Shown one piece after another: positions 15,697 through 24,554 of a stretch of 64,000 nucleotides of DNA. Under the pieces are notes generated by a model. That model saw only the letters and a list, made by a program, of their open reading frames with translations, did not search any database and was not told the origin of the DNA. The stretch comes from an uncultured Chloroflexota bacterium. Its GTDB lineage: Bacteria > Chloroflexota > Anaerolineae > Aggregatilineales > Phototrophicaceae. The stretch covers positions 1 to 64,000 of the forward strand of contig CALJKV010000064.1 in the NCBI GenBank assembly GCA_937974245.1, written 5' to 3'. The position numbers and the translations under genes are program-made. The first letter of the stretch is position 1. Every line of letters begins with the position of its first letter.

Positions 15697-16557
15697 CTAA
15701 CCCAGCGTTAATGCCACCAGACCCAGGAGCATCACCCCCGCTGCAATGAAGCGCCGCCGGGCATCACTTTCGGCCAGCATCCGCACCCCCAGGAAAGCGC
15801 CCAGTAAGATGCTGATCTGCCGGGCGGGGGAAAGATAGCTGACCGGGCTGAACGTGAGCGCAACCAGAAACAGAATATATGATAGCGTATCGAGAACCGC
15901 AATACCCAGCGCTTCTTTGCGATAGTGCCGCCACAGGCTGTTGATAGTGCTTCGGTGGCGCAGCGCATACGGAGCCAGGGTGATCGTTCGGGTCAGGCTG
16001 CTCACCCAGATCAGCAGCAAAGGCGGAAGCAGTAAACCTGATACAATCAGTTTATCCCACAGGGTATACATGGCAATAACCAACCCGGTCAGCAGGCCAT
16101 AGACCACTGCCGTTAGTGCTCCATTCCGGCGTAGTGCCCGGACATCTCCAGTGAGGATGAATACGCCGGACGTCACCAACGCGATGCCTACAAACGCCAG
16201 GCTGCTGGGGCGTTCCCCGAACAAGGCAACCGCGCCCAGGGCCGCGAGGACTGGCCCGGTGCCGCGTGATAGTGGGTAGACCAGTGAGAGGTCTCCCACC
16301 TGGTAGCCCCGGTTGAGCAGGAAGAAATAACCGATATGTAGGGTGCTGCTGCCCAGCAAGAGCGCGATTTCAACTGCCCCGATATGCGGGCGCAGTGCCA
16401 GAATGGTGAGGGCGATAACCGGGAGGTATATGAGGGTTGAAAGGGTGCTAAATACCCAGACAAACAGCAGTCCTCCAGAAGCGCGTTTGGCGAGCCAATT
16501 CCAGGTTGCATGGAGCAATGCAGAACCCAGAACGAGGATGAGTGCTAGAACGGACAT
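15697..16557 (-). CDS. EamA/DMT-superfamily transporter
   Basis: A 286-residue protein with ten apparent membrane helices arranged as two repeats of five, the layout of the drug/metabolite transporter EamA fold. The helix after the first loop carries YPLSRGTGPVLAALGAVALFGERP, the typical end of the first EamA repeat, with a matching GxxLGVRMLAESD near the end of the second. Substrate cannot be inferred; related proteins export amino acids, nucleosides or drugs. It lies alone between the PDH operon and the TolB-like gene, on the same strand, with a ribosome site AAAGGAT before the ATG. Confidence 0.85.
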   Translation of the reverse strand: MSVLALILVLGSALLHATWNWLAKRASGGLLFVWVFSTLSTLIYLPVIALTILALRPHIGAVEIALLLGSSTLHIGYFFLLNRGYQVGDLSLVYPLSRGTGPVLAALGAVALFGERPSSLAFVGIALVTSGVFILTGDVRALRRNGALTAVVYGLLTGLVIAMYTLWDKLIVSGLLLPPLLLIWVSSLTRTITLAPYALRHRSTINSLWRHYRKEALGIAVLDTLSYILFLVALTFSPVSYLSPARQISILLGAFLGVRMLAESDARRRFIAAGVMLLGLVALTLG

Positions 16558-16622
16558 GATTGCAGTATCCTTTGGGGCGCTTTAGGGAGCGCGGTACGCA
16601 AAAAACAAGAAGATGAATTGTT

Positions 16623-17576
16623 TTATGGTCGCCAGACCGGTGACCAATCCACAAAACGTTCATCTGTGATAACCTGGACGGCGGTTTCACAACCGGAGGG
16701 TATCCGGTAGCAGTCTGTGGGAACAGCAACCAGATTGTAGCGCAGAAAACCGGCACCGGAAGTATAGATAATGTGCCGACTGTCTGGCGACCAGGCCGGG
16801 CCAGCGTCTAGCCTGTCATTCTGTGTGAGTCTTTGGGTAAATGCGGCGCAGTCCAGGCCGGATTGCAGGCATGTTGTGTCCAGCAGGTAGATTTCCGAGT
16901 CTGTGACTCCCCCTGAATCAAAGGCGATCCAGCGGCTATCAGGCGACCAGGCGGGATTGAGATACCATCCGGCATTCTGGGTGATCTGCCGGGCGTCTCC
17001 TCCGGTGGCGGGCATCACATAGAGCATACCATAGCCTTCCCGGTTCGATGTAAATACTAACCATTGGCCGTCCGGTGACCAGGTTGGTGCGCTGTTCCAA
17101 CCCGAATTTGCTGTCAACTGGACTGTTTCCCCGGTGAATACGTCGGTGACAAACAGATCAGTGCTGCCTGACCGAGACGAGGCAAAGGCGATTTTCTGAC
17201 CGTCGGGTGACCAGGCCGGGGAGTGATCGGCAACCTGATTCTCTGTGAGTTGGCGGATGGCCCCGGTGTAGACATGCAGCAGGTAAATCTCTTCATCAAA
17301 ATCCCGGTTGGAGACAAATGCCAGCCACTCGCCATCGGGTGACCACGCCGGGTCGCGGTCACTGAGTGGTTCCCATGTCAGCCGGTGTGTCAGGTGGCGC
17401 GGCATATCCACCAGGAACAGGTCAGACGACCCATCATGCTCGGAAGTATACGCAATCTGGGCTGTATGTAAGGGCACAACACGCCCGACGGCCCAGGTGA
17501 ATCCGACTAATCCTGCCAGTACAATCAGCAGGATGGATGCCAGACCGCAGACGAGCAAGAATATGCGTTTCATCAT
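16623..17576 (-). CDS. Membrane-anchored TolB-like beta-propeller protein
   Basis: A 317-residue extracytoplasmic protein. An uncleaved signal anchor (about residues 5-30) is followed by a beta-propeller built from six or so WD40-like/PD40 blades, each with the motif (P)AWSPDGxxxxF, spaced about 43 residues (SDRDPAWSPDG, DHSPAWSPDG, NSAPTWSPDG, LNPAWSPDS, DAGPAWSPDS). Such domains in TolB and DPP-type proteins bind peptides or scaffolds. Four Cys residues near the C terminus could form disulphides. No Tol system genes adjoin it, so the TolB function itself is not implied. Confidence 0.8.
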   Translation of the reverse strand: MMKRIFLLVCGLASILLIVLAGLVGFTWAVGRVVPLHTAQIAYTSEHDGSSDLFLVDMPRHLTHRLTWEPLSDRDPAWSPDGEWLAFVSNRDFDEEIYLLHVYTGAIRQLTENQVADHSPAWSPDGQKIAFASSRSGSTDLFVTDVFTGETVQLTANSGWNSAPTWSPDGQWLVFTSNREGYGMLYVMPATGGDARQITQNAGWYLNPAWSPDSRWIAFDSGGVTDSEIYLLDTTCLQSGLDCAAFTQRLTQNDRLDAGPAWSPDSRHIIYTSGAGFLRYNLVAVPTDCYRIPSGCETAVQVITDERFVDWSPVWRP

Positions 17577-17670
17577 GATATTGGTTGGAATCCAACTTCA
17601 TGGCCGATAAAATGATAGGATTGTACCGCAGGTAATGGTATTCTGGATGTGGGAAAAGAGAGGTGATGTT

Positions 17671-18183
17671 ATGGCGGGTATCCCGCAAAACCCTGATGCG
17701 TATCGCGTTCGCCCCAATATGCCGGATTACGGCATTACCCCGGATTCCGCCGGAATGCTCGATTGGACCTGGGTCGCCAGCCAGATGGCACAGTCCCGGA
17801 ATTACTGGGTGTGCAGCACACAACCGGATAATCGCCCGCATGCCGCGCCGGTGTGGGGGGTGTGGGCTGATGAAACACTGTATTTCAGCACAAGCCGCAA
17901 GTCACGGAAAGGACGTAACCTCGCGAGCAGTCCAATAGTGATGATTCATCTCGAAAGTGGCGATGATGTAGTAATTCTGGAAGGCGTGGTAGTCGAAACG
18001 AATGACCGGGTACTGCTGACGCGCATCACCGATCTTTACGGGGCAAAGTACCCTTTCAAGCCCAACCCGGAAGTTGAGCCGGGGAATGTGTGGTATTTCC
18101 TGGCTGTGCGTGTCGCGCTGGCCTGGCGCGAATCAGACTTTCCCAAGACGGCCACCCGCTGGGTATTCGATCACGCCCAGTAG
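17671..18183 (+). CDS. Pyridoxamine-5'-phosphate-oxidase-like FMN/F420 split-barrel protein
   Basis: A 170-residue single-domain split-barrel protein. The strand pattern NYWVCSTQPDNRPHAAPVWGVWADETLYFSTSRKSRKGRNL is typical of PPOX-class oxidoreductases, where the Ser/Thr-Arg-Lys segment contacts the flavin or F420 phosphate. WYFLAVRVALAWRESDFPKTATRWVF is the usual C-terminal strand. The start at 17671 has GAGAGGTG before it; a more distant in-frame ATG at 17635 lacks this. Converges with the receiver-kinase gene only 10 bases downstream. Substrate unknown. Confidence 0.78.
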   Translation: MAGIPQNPDAYRVRPNMPDYGITPDSAGMLDWTWVASQMAQSRNYWVCSTQPDNRPHAAPVWGVWADETLYFSTSRKSRKGRNLASSPIVMIHLESGDDVVILEGVVVETNDRVLLTRITDLYGAKYPFKPNPEVEPGNVWYFLAVRVALAWRESDFPKTATRWVFDHAQ

Positions 18184-18193
18184 CAGCGAACTG

Positions 18194-19306
18194 CTAAGAT
18201 GTTGGGCTGTCGGAATAAAGCGGTATATCGAGCGTGATGGTGGTTTCCTGTTCATGAATACTATGGATGTGAAGTTTCCCACCGTATATTTCAACCAGAC
18301 GCCGCGCCAGGGTCAAGCCCAGTCCCAGACCTTGCTGCTCGAACAGTTTGCGGTCAAACTGCATGTAGGCCCCAATCCGGTTGATCTGTTTGGCCGTCAT
18401 GCCGCGCCCGTAGTCCTGAACCGTGAGCCGCCAGCGCTGGTCATGTACGCGGCTGCGCACTACAACAGGCGTTCTCGATGTGGAGAACTTGAAAGCGTTG
18501 TTGATGATTTCCGTCACGGTTTTTTCGAGATCGTTATGCATTATCTGGATGGACGCATCCTGTAAATCTAACTGAAGGTCACTCCTCCGTTGGAAACCGC
18601 CGGCGGCGGTTACTGCTGCTTCCTGAACAATATGGCTGGCACTTTCGACCTTGTGCTGGCGCAGTTCCGCTATTTTGACCGGGTCATGGCCGATCAACTC
18701 TAGCTGTGCGTAGACCAGATAGTTTTCAATCAGGTGGCTCAGGCGGTTGCTGGATGACAGAATTGTATCAGCAGCGTGCAGGATTTCTTCCGGGGTGGCG
18801 CTTTCATGATTCAACTTGAGAAGATTGGCAAAACCATCGATGCCGACGAGTGGGGTTCTTAACTCGTGGGGCAGGGCATAAATAATGTTATGGCACAGTT
18901 CGTTCATCTGTGTCTCGAATTTTTCGATCAACTGTTCTTTTTTGGCGAGTTGGGCACGTACCGCATTTACCAGTTCGTCGGGCGAGAAGGGCTTGGTCAG
19001 ATAGTCCGCCGCACCTAACTCCATCCCGTAGCGAATGTCACGCCGCTGGGTTTTGGCCGTCATAAAAATCAGTGGAATATCAATAGTTGCCGGGTCACTC
19101 CGCAGTATCTTAAGTACCGCGTACCCATCCAGTTCCGGCATCGAAATATCGGAGACCACGATGTCTGGCAGATCGTGTTGTTCCAGCAGTCGCACCGCCT
19201 CCAACCCATCACTTACGCCTATGGTATCAAACCCCTCGGCGTTAAGCATAGCCACCAGGGATTCGCATAGGATTACTTCATCTTCTATCAGTAGAACACG
19301 TGGCAT
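18194..19306 (-). CDS. Receiver-first hybrid histidine kinase
   Basis: A 370-residue soluble protein with domains in reversed hybrid order: receiver (1-120, phosphoacceptor Asp53 in VVSDISMPELDG, Lys105 in LTKPF), a short coiled linker, then a HisKA-type dimerisation helix (His147 in ALPHELRTPLVG) and a HATPase domain (about 255-365, with DYGRGM and GLGLGLTLARRLVE). No membrane helix or PAS domain. Such proteins usually receive a phosphoryl group from a membrane kinase and pass it on, or tune their own kinase activity. GGGGAG lies five bases before the ATG. The partner proteins are not visible nearby. Confidence 0.85.
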   Translation of the reverse strand: MPRVLLIEDEVILCESLVAMLNAEGFDTIGVSDGLEAVRLLEQHDLPDIVVSDISMPELDGYAVLKILRSDPATIDIPLIFMTAKTQRRDIRYGMELGAADYLTKPFSPDELVNAVRAQLAKKEQLIEKFETQMNELCHNIIYALPHELRTPLVGIDGFANLLKLNHESATPEEILHAADTILSSSNRLSHLIENYLVYAQLELIGHDPVKIAELRQHKVESASHIVQEAAVTAAGGFQRRSDLQLDLQDASIQIMHNDLEKTVTEIINNAFKFSTSRTPVVVRSRVHDQRWRLTVQDYGRGMTAKQINRIGAYMQFDRKLFEQQGLGLGLTLARRLVEIYGGKLHIHSIHEQETTITLDIPLYSDSPTS

Positions 19307-19403
19307 TTTAACTCCCCCGTTAACAAACTCACGTGATATATGAACCTGGTGTGAGTTAGAGGTTATGCTCCCTGTCCAGGTTAAGAATCCAGGCAGTTCT
19401 CGG

Positions 19404-19907
19404 CTATGCCCGCTGGTACTGAAAACGTGTTACCAGGTGCCCCAACCGGATTTCATCACCATCGCGCAGGATATAGGGTTGATTTGGGAACAACTGCTGA
19501 CCATTGAGAAATGTGCCGTTGGTGCTGCCCATATCCTGGATAATCATGGTGTTATCATCTTCGCGTTTCAGAATGGCATGGGTGCTGGAAACACCTTTGC
19601 GATAGGCGCCATAGGGTGTCAGGTCAATATCGGGTCTTCGGCTGATGTTTTTGTTCAGCCGCCCCAGAACGACCTGATCGGTTGTTCTCAACACAAGCTG
19701 TTCTTCCGTATCTCGAATACTGATGACGACCCGGGTATTGGGGCGCAAATGCGCTGTACCACGCCGGGATAATTCACCACCTTCACTCGTGATTCCTTCT
19801 AGCTGGCGGGTGGGCAAACTGGGAATGCGGGCGATGTGACTGCCACACCGCTCACATATGACGACACCTTCACGGTTTGAATGAGCGCAGATTGGACAGA
19901 TTCTCAT
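19404..19907 (-). CDS. Zinc-ribbon FHA-domain protein
   Basis: A 167-residue protein combining an N-terminal CxxC...CxxC zinc ribbon (CPIC at 4-7, CERC at 18-21) with a C-terminal FHA domain (about 75-167). FHA signatures visible are LGR, KGVSSTHA, DMGSTNGTFLNG and DGDEIRLGHLV; these domains bind phosphothreonine on partners. It shares many residues with the FHA protein at 29290, so the two are paralogues. The kinase that would create its ligand may be the Ser/Thr kinase at 39045. The message begins just upstream of a divergent M23 gene, with 270 bases between. Confidence 0.83.
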   Translation of the reverse strand: MRICPICAHSNREGVVICERCGSHIARIPSLPTRQLEGITSEGGELSRRGTAHLRPNTRVVISIRDTEEQLVLRTTDQVVLGRLNKNISRRPDIDLTPYGAYRKGVSSTHAILKREDDNTMIIQDMGSTNGTFLNGQQLFPNQPYILRDGDEIRLGHLVTRFQYQRA

Positions 19908-20179
19908 GATATTCTCACAGTGACTGTATGACGATTCAATCTCAGTGTACGCTGGTTTATTAAGATTCAGTACCTTGAGAGTCTGTGAAAAATTGTCAAA
20001 TTGCCGCTGATAAGCCTGTTATGAAGCCGGAGTGCCTGGTGTATAATGTCTACCTGCTGTCAGGTGGGATGTCCTGGCCTGAAATGTAAGAAGACACGGC
20101 GAAGACTATTGCGCCTATCTTACGTTTATCATAAACAGGTTACACTATTTGCCATATTTCAATCATAAAGGTTATAGGT

Positions 20180-20908
20180 TTGTTCTATTTTATACGGCGT
20201 ATTGTGTTTGTGGCGATTCTGCTGGTAATTGTAATTGGGGGTGGTTACGTGGGTCTGCGGCTGTACAGCATCAGCCAGAGTAACAGCCTGCCCGCAATCC
20301 AACAGTGGTTTAATAACGTGAATTCTCGCTCAGAACTGGCAACTATACGGTACGGTGTGGCCTGTCCTGGTGCACCGTTTATTCTCCCATCTGATGGCTT
20401 CATCGGGCTGCTATGGGATGATCCGGCGGGGCCGTATACAGTACTAAATACCCATACGGGCATTGACATCTTCGGTGATGGTAAACCCGGTGAAGTCCCG
20501 GTGTATGCGGCTTATGATGGGTATCTCAGCCGCCTGGAAAACTGGCTTTCGACGGTGATTATTCGTCACGATGACCCGCTGCAACCGGGGCGCGAGATCT
20601 GGACATATTACACGCACATGGCCGCGCAAGATGGTAGTCAATCCTTCATTGTCCCGGATTTCCCGCCGGATACGCATGGTGTGTGGGTGACACAGGGCAC
20701 ACTGTTGGGCTACCAGGGAGAATATGCCGGGGAAGCGGCGCGACCGGTTGGTCTGCACCTGCATTTCAGCATCGTCCAGAGCGAACCGGATGGATCATTC
20801 AAGAATGAAGCACGGCTGGGGAATACACTCGACCCTTCGCCATATCTGGGGATGCCGGTAACGATCAGTGGGCTGCCCGAACGCCCAATCGGTTGCGCGG
20901 CAGAATGA
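20180..20908 (+). CDS. Membrane-anchored M23-family (LytM) peptidase domain protein
   Basis: A 242-residue protein with one N-terminal membrane helix (about 5-28) and a LytM-type zinc peptidase domain. Metal-site motifs HTGID and the C-terminal HLHFS are present, with YTHM between, so the enzyme may be active on peptidoglycan cross-links. Translation seems to start with TTG at 20180, since no ATG fits the frame before the membrane helix; AAAGG and ATAGG lie just upstream. A perfect TATAAT (20042-20047) about 130 bases upstream may be its -10, although without a clear -35. Confidence 0.78.
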   Translation: MFYFIRRIVFVAILLVIVIGGGYVGLRLYSISQSNSLPAIQQWFNNVNSRSELATIRYGVACPGAPFILPSDGFIGLLWDDPAGPYTVLNTHTGIDIFGDGKPGEVPVYAAYDGYLSRLENWLSTVIIRHDDPLQPGREIWTYYTHMAAQDGSQSFIVPDFPPDTHGVWVTQGTLLGYQGEYAGEAARPVGLHLHFSIVQSEPDGSFKNEARLGNTLDPSPYLGMPVTISGLPERPIGCAAE

Positions 20909-20910
20909 AG

Positions 20911-20945
20911 CAAAAAACCTCACCCCGTTTGGAAGGGATGAGGTT
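20911..20945 (-). terminator. Rho-independent terminator of maeB
   Basis: AACCTCA (20916-20922) pairs with TGAGGTT (20939-20945), plus inner CCC/GGG pairs. On the minus strand it runs into TTTTTTG. It lies 40 bases past the leftward maeB stop and also touches the end of the M23 gene. Confidence 0.7.
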
Positions 20946-20987
20946 GATAAAATACAACACTTTGCTGGACGAACCACCTTGACGTGT

Positions 20988-23237
20988 TTATTTCCGGCTT
21001 TGTGCGTCCCGAGCAGCCACTGCCGCCATCGCGACGATATGTTCTACCTCGTCGCCCGCCTGCAACACATGCACTGGCGCATCCAGGCCGAGTAGGATTG
21101 GGCCGATGGCTTCCGCGTTCGAGAGCCGGTCTAACAGCTTATAGGCAATGTTGGCGGAACCGAGATCGGGGAATACCAGGATATTCGCATCCTTGACTTT
21201 GCTGAACGGATAGCGGTTTTCAACGATATCGGCCACCACTGCTGTATCCGCCTGCATTTCACCATCTACCGGGATGTCCGGGCGTCTCTCCTGCACCAAC
21301 TCGACTGCCCGCCGCACTTTGTTGCTCAGGTTGTGTGGTGTGCTGCCAAAGTTGGAGAACGAGAGCATCGCCACTTTGGGGTCAATATCCAGTGTCTTGG
21401 CAAAATCCGCCGCGAGAATTGCGATCTCCGCCAGTGTTTCCGCGTCCGGGTCAATATTCACGGTAGCGTCGGTGAACAAGTAGACCCGTCCCTTAACCAC
21501 CATGATATATACGCCACTTGCATGTTTTGTCCCTGGGTGCGTGTGGAAGTATTGCAGCGCCGGGCGGATCACATGCGGGTATTCGTGGGTCAGACCGTTT
21601 ACATACGTGTCGGCGTCGCCCATCTTGACCATCATCAAGCCATAGTGGGTGCGGCTGGTGAGCAGGGCATAGGTCTGGTCACGGTTGATGCCCTTTCTCT
21701 GACGGGCGGTGAACAGTTCTTCTACGTAGCGATCAATGTATGACTCATCGCTGAAGGGGTTAATGATCTTCGGATTGAAATCCAGCGCCAGTTCTTTGAT
21801 CTTCTTACCGATTTCTTCGGGGTCGCCTAAAAGAATGGGTGTGCCGATGTTTTCTTCCTGAACACGGGCCGCCGCACGGATGATTTTCGGTTCGTCTCCT
21901 TCGGGGAAGACGATCCGCTGGGTCGGTCCCATCTTGGCCTTGTTGATGATGTTGCTGCGTATCTGTTGGCCTAACCCCTGCCGCCGAATCAGGTTCTCAC
22001 GGTAGGTATTGAGGTCAATCTCACGCCGGGCCACGCCGCTCTTCATCGCTGCGCCGGCGATTGCCGGGGCGACCCACAGCAGGACACGGGGGTCTAATGG
22101 CTTGGGGATCAGGTACTCGCGCCCGAATCTAATTGAGGTTTTTCCGTAGGCATTCAGCACACTATCGGGAACATCCTCATGGGCCAGTTGAGCCAGCGCC
22201 CGTGAGGCAGCCATCTTCATCTCTTCGTTAATTCCGGTCGCGTATACATCCAGCGCCCCCCGGAAAATGAAGGGGAAGCCCAGCACATTGTTCACCTGGT
22301 TGGGATAGTCGCTGCGTCCGGTGCCGATAATCGCATCCGGGCGTACCGCCAGGGCGTCTTCCGGCAGAATTTCCGGGTCGGGGTTTGCCAGGGCGAAGAT
22401 AATCGGGTTTTTCGCCATCTTCTTCACCGACTCAGGCTTCAACACGCCCGCAGCCGATAGCCCCAGAAACACGTCCGCCCCTTCCATAGCATCATCCAAT
22501 GTGCGGGCGCTGGTTTCAGCGGCGAACTCCGCTTTGTACTTATTGACACCATCGCGCCCTTTGTAGACGATCCCCCTGGAGTCGGTCATGAGGATATTCT
22601 CGCGGCGGACACCCAGGCTCACATAGAACTTGGCGGTAGCGATAGCGCTCGCACCTGCACCGGAGACAACCACTTTCATATCTTCCAGTCGTTTGCCGAT
22701 AATTTCCGCTGCGTTGATGAGCGCCGCCCCGGAAATAATGGCCGTGCCGTGCTGGTCATCATGAAATACCGGGATCGGTAGCGCGGCTTTAAGCTGTTCT
22801 TCGACTTCAAAGCATTCAGGGGCTTTAATATCTTCCAGATTGATGCCACCAAAAGTGGGGGCAATCGCCTTACAAAAGGCTACCAGGTCTTCTACAGTGT
22901 GGGCATCTACTTCAATGTCAAAAACATCAACATCCGCAAATCTCTTAAAAAGAACACCTTTACCTTCCATAACGGGTTTAGAGGCCAGTGGCCCCCGATC
23001 ACCCAACCCAAGAATGGCCGTCCCGTTGGAAATCACGGCGACGAGGTTGGATTTCGCCGTCAACTCATAGGCGGTGATGGGGTCACGCTCAACTTCCAGA
23101 ACAGCCTCAGCAACGCCCGGTGAATATGCGAGTGACAAATGATGCTGGGTGGTGAGCGGCTTGGTGGGAGTCACCTCGATTTTGCCAGGGCGACCCTGAC
23201 GATGATAGTCAAGCGCATCCTGTTTGGTGATTGCCAT
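20988..23237 (-). CDS. maeB: NADP-type malic enzyme with phosphotransacetylase-like C-terminal domain
   Basis: A 749-residue bifunctional-looking enzyme. Residues about 1-425 are malic enzyme (malate to pyruvate plus CO2), with SLAYSPGVAEA, the metal/substrate block and the Rossmann motif VVSGAGASAIATAK. From about 430 comes a phosphate acetyltransferase-like domain (IVFPEGDEPKIIRAA), which in MaeB proteins regulates by binding acetyl-CoA rather than catalysing. The whole size is typical of MaeB. A strong AGGAG site precedes the ATG. It feeds pyruvate and NADPH, which fits with the PDH operon 8 kb away. Its promoter region is divergent with that of the 23635 gene. Confidence 0.95.
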   Translation of the reverse strand: MAITKQDALDYHRQGRPGKIEVTPTKPLTTQHHLSLAYSPGVAEAVLEVERDPITAYELTAKSNLVAVISNGTAILGLGDRGPLASKPVMEGKGVLFKRFADVDVFDIEVDAHTVEDLVAFCKAIAPTFGGINLEDIKAPECFEVEEQLKAALPIPVFHDDQHGTAIISGAALINAAEIIGKRLEDMKVVVSGAGASAIATAKFYVSLGVRRENILMTDSRGIVYKGRDGVNKYKAEFAAETSARTLDDAMEGADVFLGLSAAGVLKPESVKKMAKNPIIFALANPDPEILPEDALAVRPDAIIGTGRSDYPNQVNNVLGFPFIFRGALDVYATGINEEMKMAASRALAQLAHEDVPDSVLNAYGKTSIRFGREYLIPKPLDPRVLLWVAPAIAGAAMKSGVARREIDLNTYRENLIRRQGLGQQIRSNIINKAKMGPTQRIVFPEGDEPKIIRAAARVQEENIGTPILLGDPEEIGKKIKELALDFNPKIINPFSDESYIDRYVEELFTARQRKGINRDQTYALLTSRTHYGLMMVKMGDADTYVNGLTHEYPHVIRPALQYFHTHPGTKHASGVYIMVVKGRVYLFTDATVNIDPDAETLAEIAILAADFAKTLDIDPKVAMLSFSNFGSTPHNLSNKVRRAVELVQERRPDIPVDGEMQADTAVVADIVENRYPFSKVKDANILVFPDLGSANIAYKLLDRLSNAEAIGPILLGLDAPVHVLQAGDEVEHIVAMAAVAARDAQSRK

Positions 23238-23634
23238 AACTATTTCTCCTAGGATTATGTCATTGTATTTTGCAAATACCTTTGCTATCCGCTCTTCGCT
23301 GAGATTGGCGCCAATAGACAGAGCTTCTTTTGACCGTTAGGGTAGGTAGTTCACCGCTCCGGTTTCAGGTTGTCAACAAAGGTAATTGCACTTGACAACT
23401 ATTAATTATAACTTGTATATAGGGTTTTTGGGGAAAAATCGTGATACCTATCACCTGGATTCCCGATGATACTCCCCAATTCAGCGACTCCTCGTCTTTG
23501 AGAATGCGGCCCACCCGGCCAACTGTGAAATATTTCTGAATCACCCCGTTCCGATATTGCCAAAAATGTAAAAAATGATTAATATGGAGTTGTAAAATCT
23601 ATTCTGGGTCAATGCTTAATGCGGGGGTGTTAAC
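23238..23634. other. Divergent regulatory region between maeB and 23635 gene
   Basis: This 397-base stretch has no coding potential. It is AT-rich around 23400-23460 and holds an inverted repeat GTTGTCAA (23369-23376) with TTGACAAC (23392-23399), and a promoter reading rightward. Nothing else was recognised. Confidence 0.5.
23392..23421 (+). promoter_or_regulatory. Sigma70-like promoter with overlapping inverted repeat
   Basis: TTGACA (23392-23397, perfect -35) and TATATA (23416-23421) stand 18 bases apart. The -35 is the right arm of an eight-base inverted repeat whose left arm carries TGTCAA, a -35 in the opposite direction, so a symmetric operator may control both divergent genes. The start codon on the right is a further 214 bases away. 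Confidence 0.5.
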
Positions 23635-24393
23635 ATGACGATTGCAGTCACACGCAGTCAACCAGTCACAGGGGAAGAGCTTATTTCTCGTGCGACGCAA
23701 ACTGCTTATAATCAGCTTATTGAACTCCACCAGGTGCTTTATCCACGTATACGGAATCATAAGATTGATCTGCATACGCGCTGGCAAAAAACCAATGTTG
23801 TCACTTTTGATTCCGCTGCTACAACGGTTCAAGGAGAAGATACGGCTGCACTGGTCTATTTCCGTTCACGCGAGCAGGCCGTCCAGGTGGAGCGGTTGAT
23901 GGGTAAAGATGGCGCGATGGTCAATAGTGTGATTGAAACTTACCGTCACCCATTGATCGAAGTGCGCCTGACACCGCAAAACCTGGTGGTTGAACTCATC
24001 GTTTCTCCTGGCGCCTGGTACGACCAGCAGAACCTGGCGGGCAAGATGATGCTCCCCCAAAGCAATGATGAATTTCGGGCGCTGTTAAAAAAACTCGGTA
24101 CCGGTTTTCACTTTGGTTTCTGGGATGGTCTCGAACTGGGGGAGATGCAGATTGAGGTTGAGTATCTGCTGCGCGGGCGGGTTCTAAATGAGTGGATGGA
24201 TACGTTTGCGGCAGGCTATGACTGGCTACGGATCGGCAAATGGTATACACGCGATGAAGCGGTGCTGGATACCCCAAACCTCATCAATGATGTTTTCGCA
24301 GCTATTCAACATCTGCATGACATTTACGAGTTTTTGCGCTGGACAAGCAATAATAACTATCGCAGTTTCTTTGAGAAGCGTCGCCGGTCATAA
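23635..24393 (+). CDS. Hypothetical 252-aa protein
   Basis: I do not recognise a domain. The protein is soluble, of mixed alpha/beta character, with a central tract of alternating hydrophobic residues (ALVYFRSREQAVQVERLMGKDGAMVNSV) and an aromatic C-terminal half (FHFGFWDGLELGE, WMDTFAAGYDWLRIGKWY, then a helical end). It looks like a well-formed globular protein rather than a chance frame. GGGGGTG precedes the ATG by about nine bases. Directly after the stop codon a TTGGTG/CACCAA hairpin (24395-24409) without a T-tract is present. Confidence 0.6.
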   Translation: MTIAVTRSQPVTGEELISRATQTAYNQLIELHQVLYPRIRNHKIDLHTRWQKTNVVTFDSAATTVQGEDTAALVYFRSREQAVQVERLMGKDGAMVNSVIETYRHPLIEVRLTPQNLVVELIVSPGAWYDQQNLAGKMMLPQSNDEFRALLKKLGTGFHFGFWDGLELGEMQIEVEYLLRGRVLNEWMDTFAAGYDWLRIGKWYTRDEAVLDTPNLINDVFAAIQHLHDIYEFLRWTSNNNYRSFFEKRRRS

Positions 24394-24554
24394 CTTGGTG
24401 CGGCACCAAAGTACACATGAATTCAAACGACTGTAATCGTTCAAGTGTGGTGTGTCATCAGTTGCCGACATAAACCCTGGAACTGATAATCCGTACCCGT
24501 TTCAGCGAAGGCATTTATTCTGTTGTTGTTTTCGACGCTGAGGTAAAACAGCCA

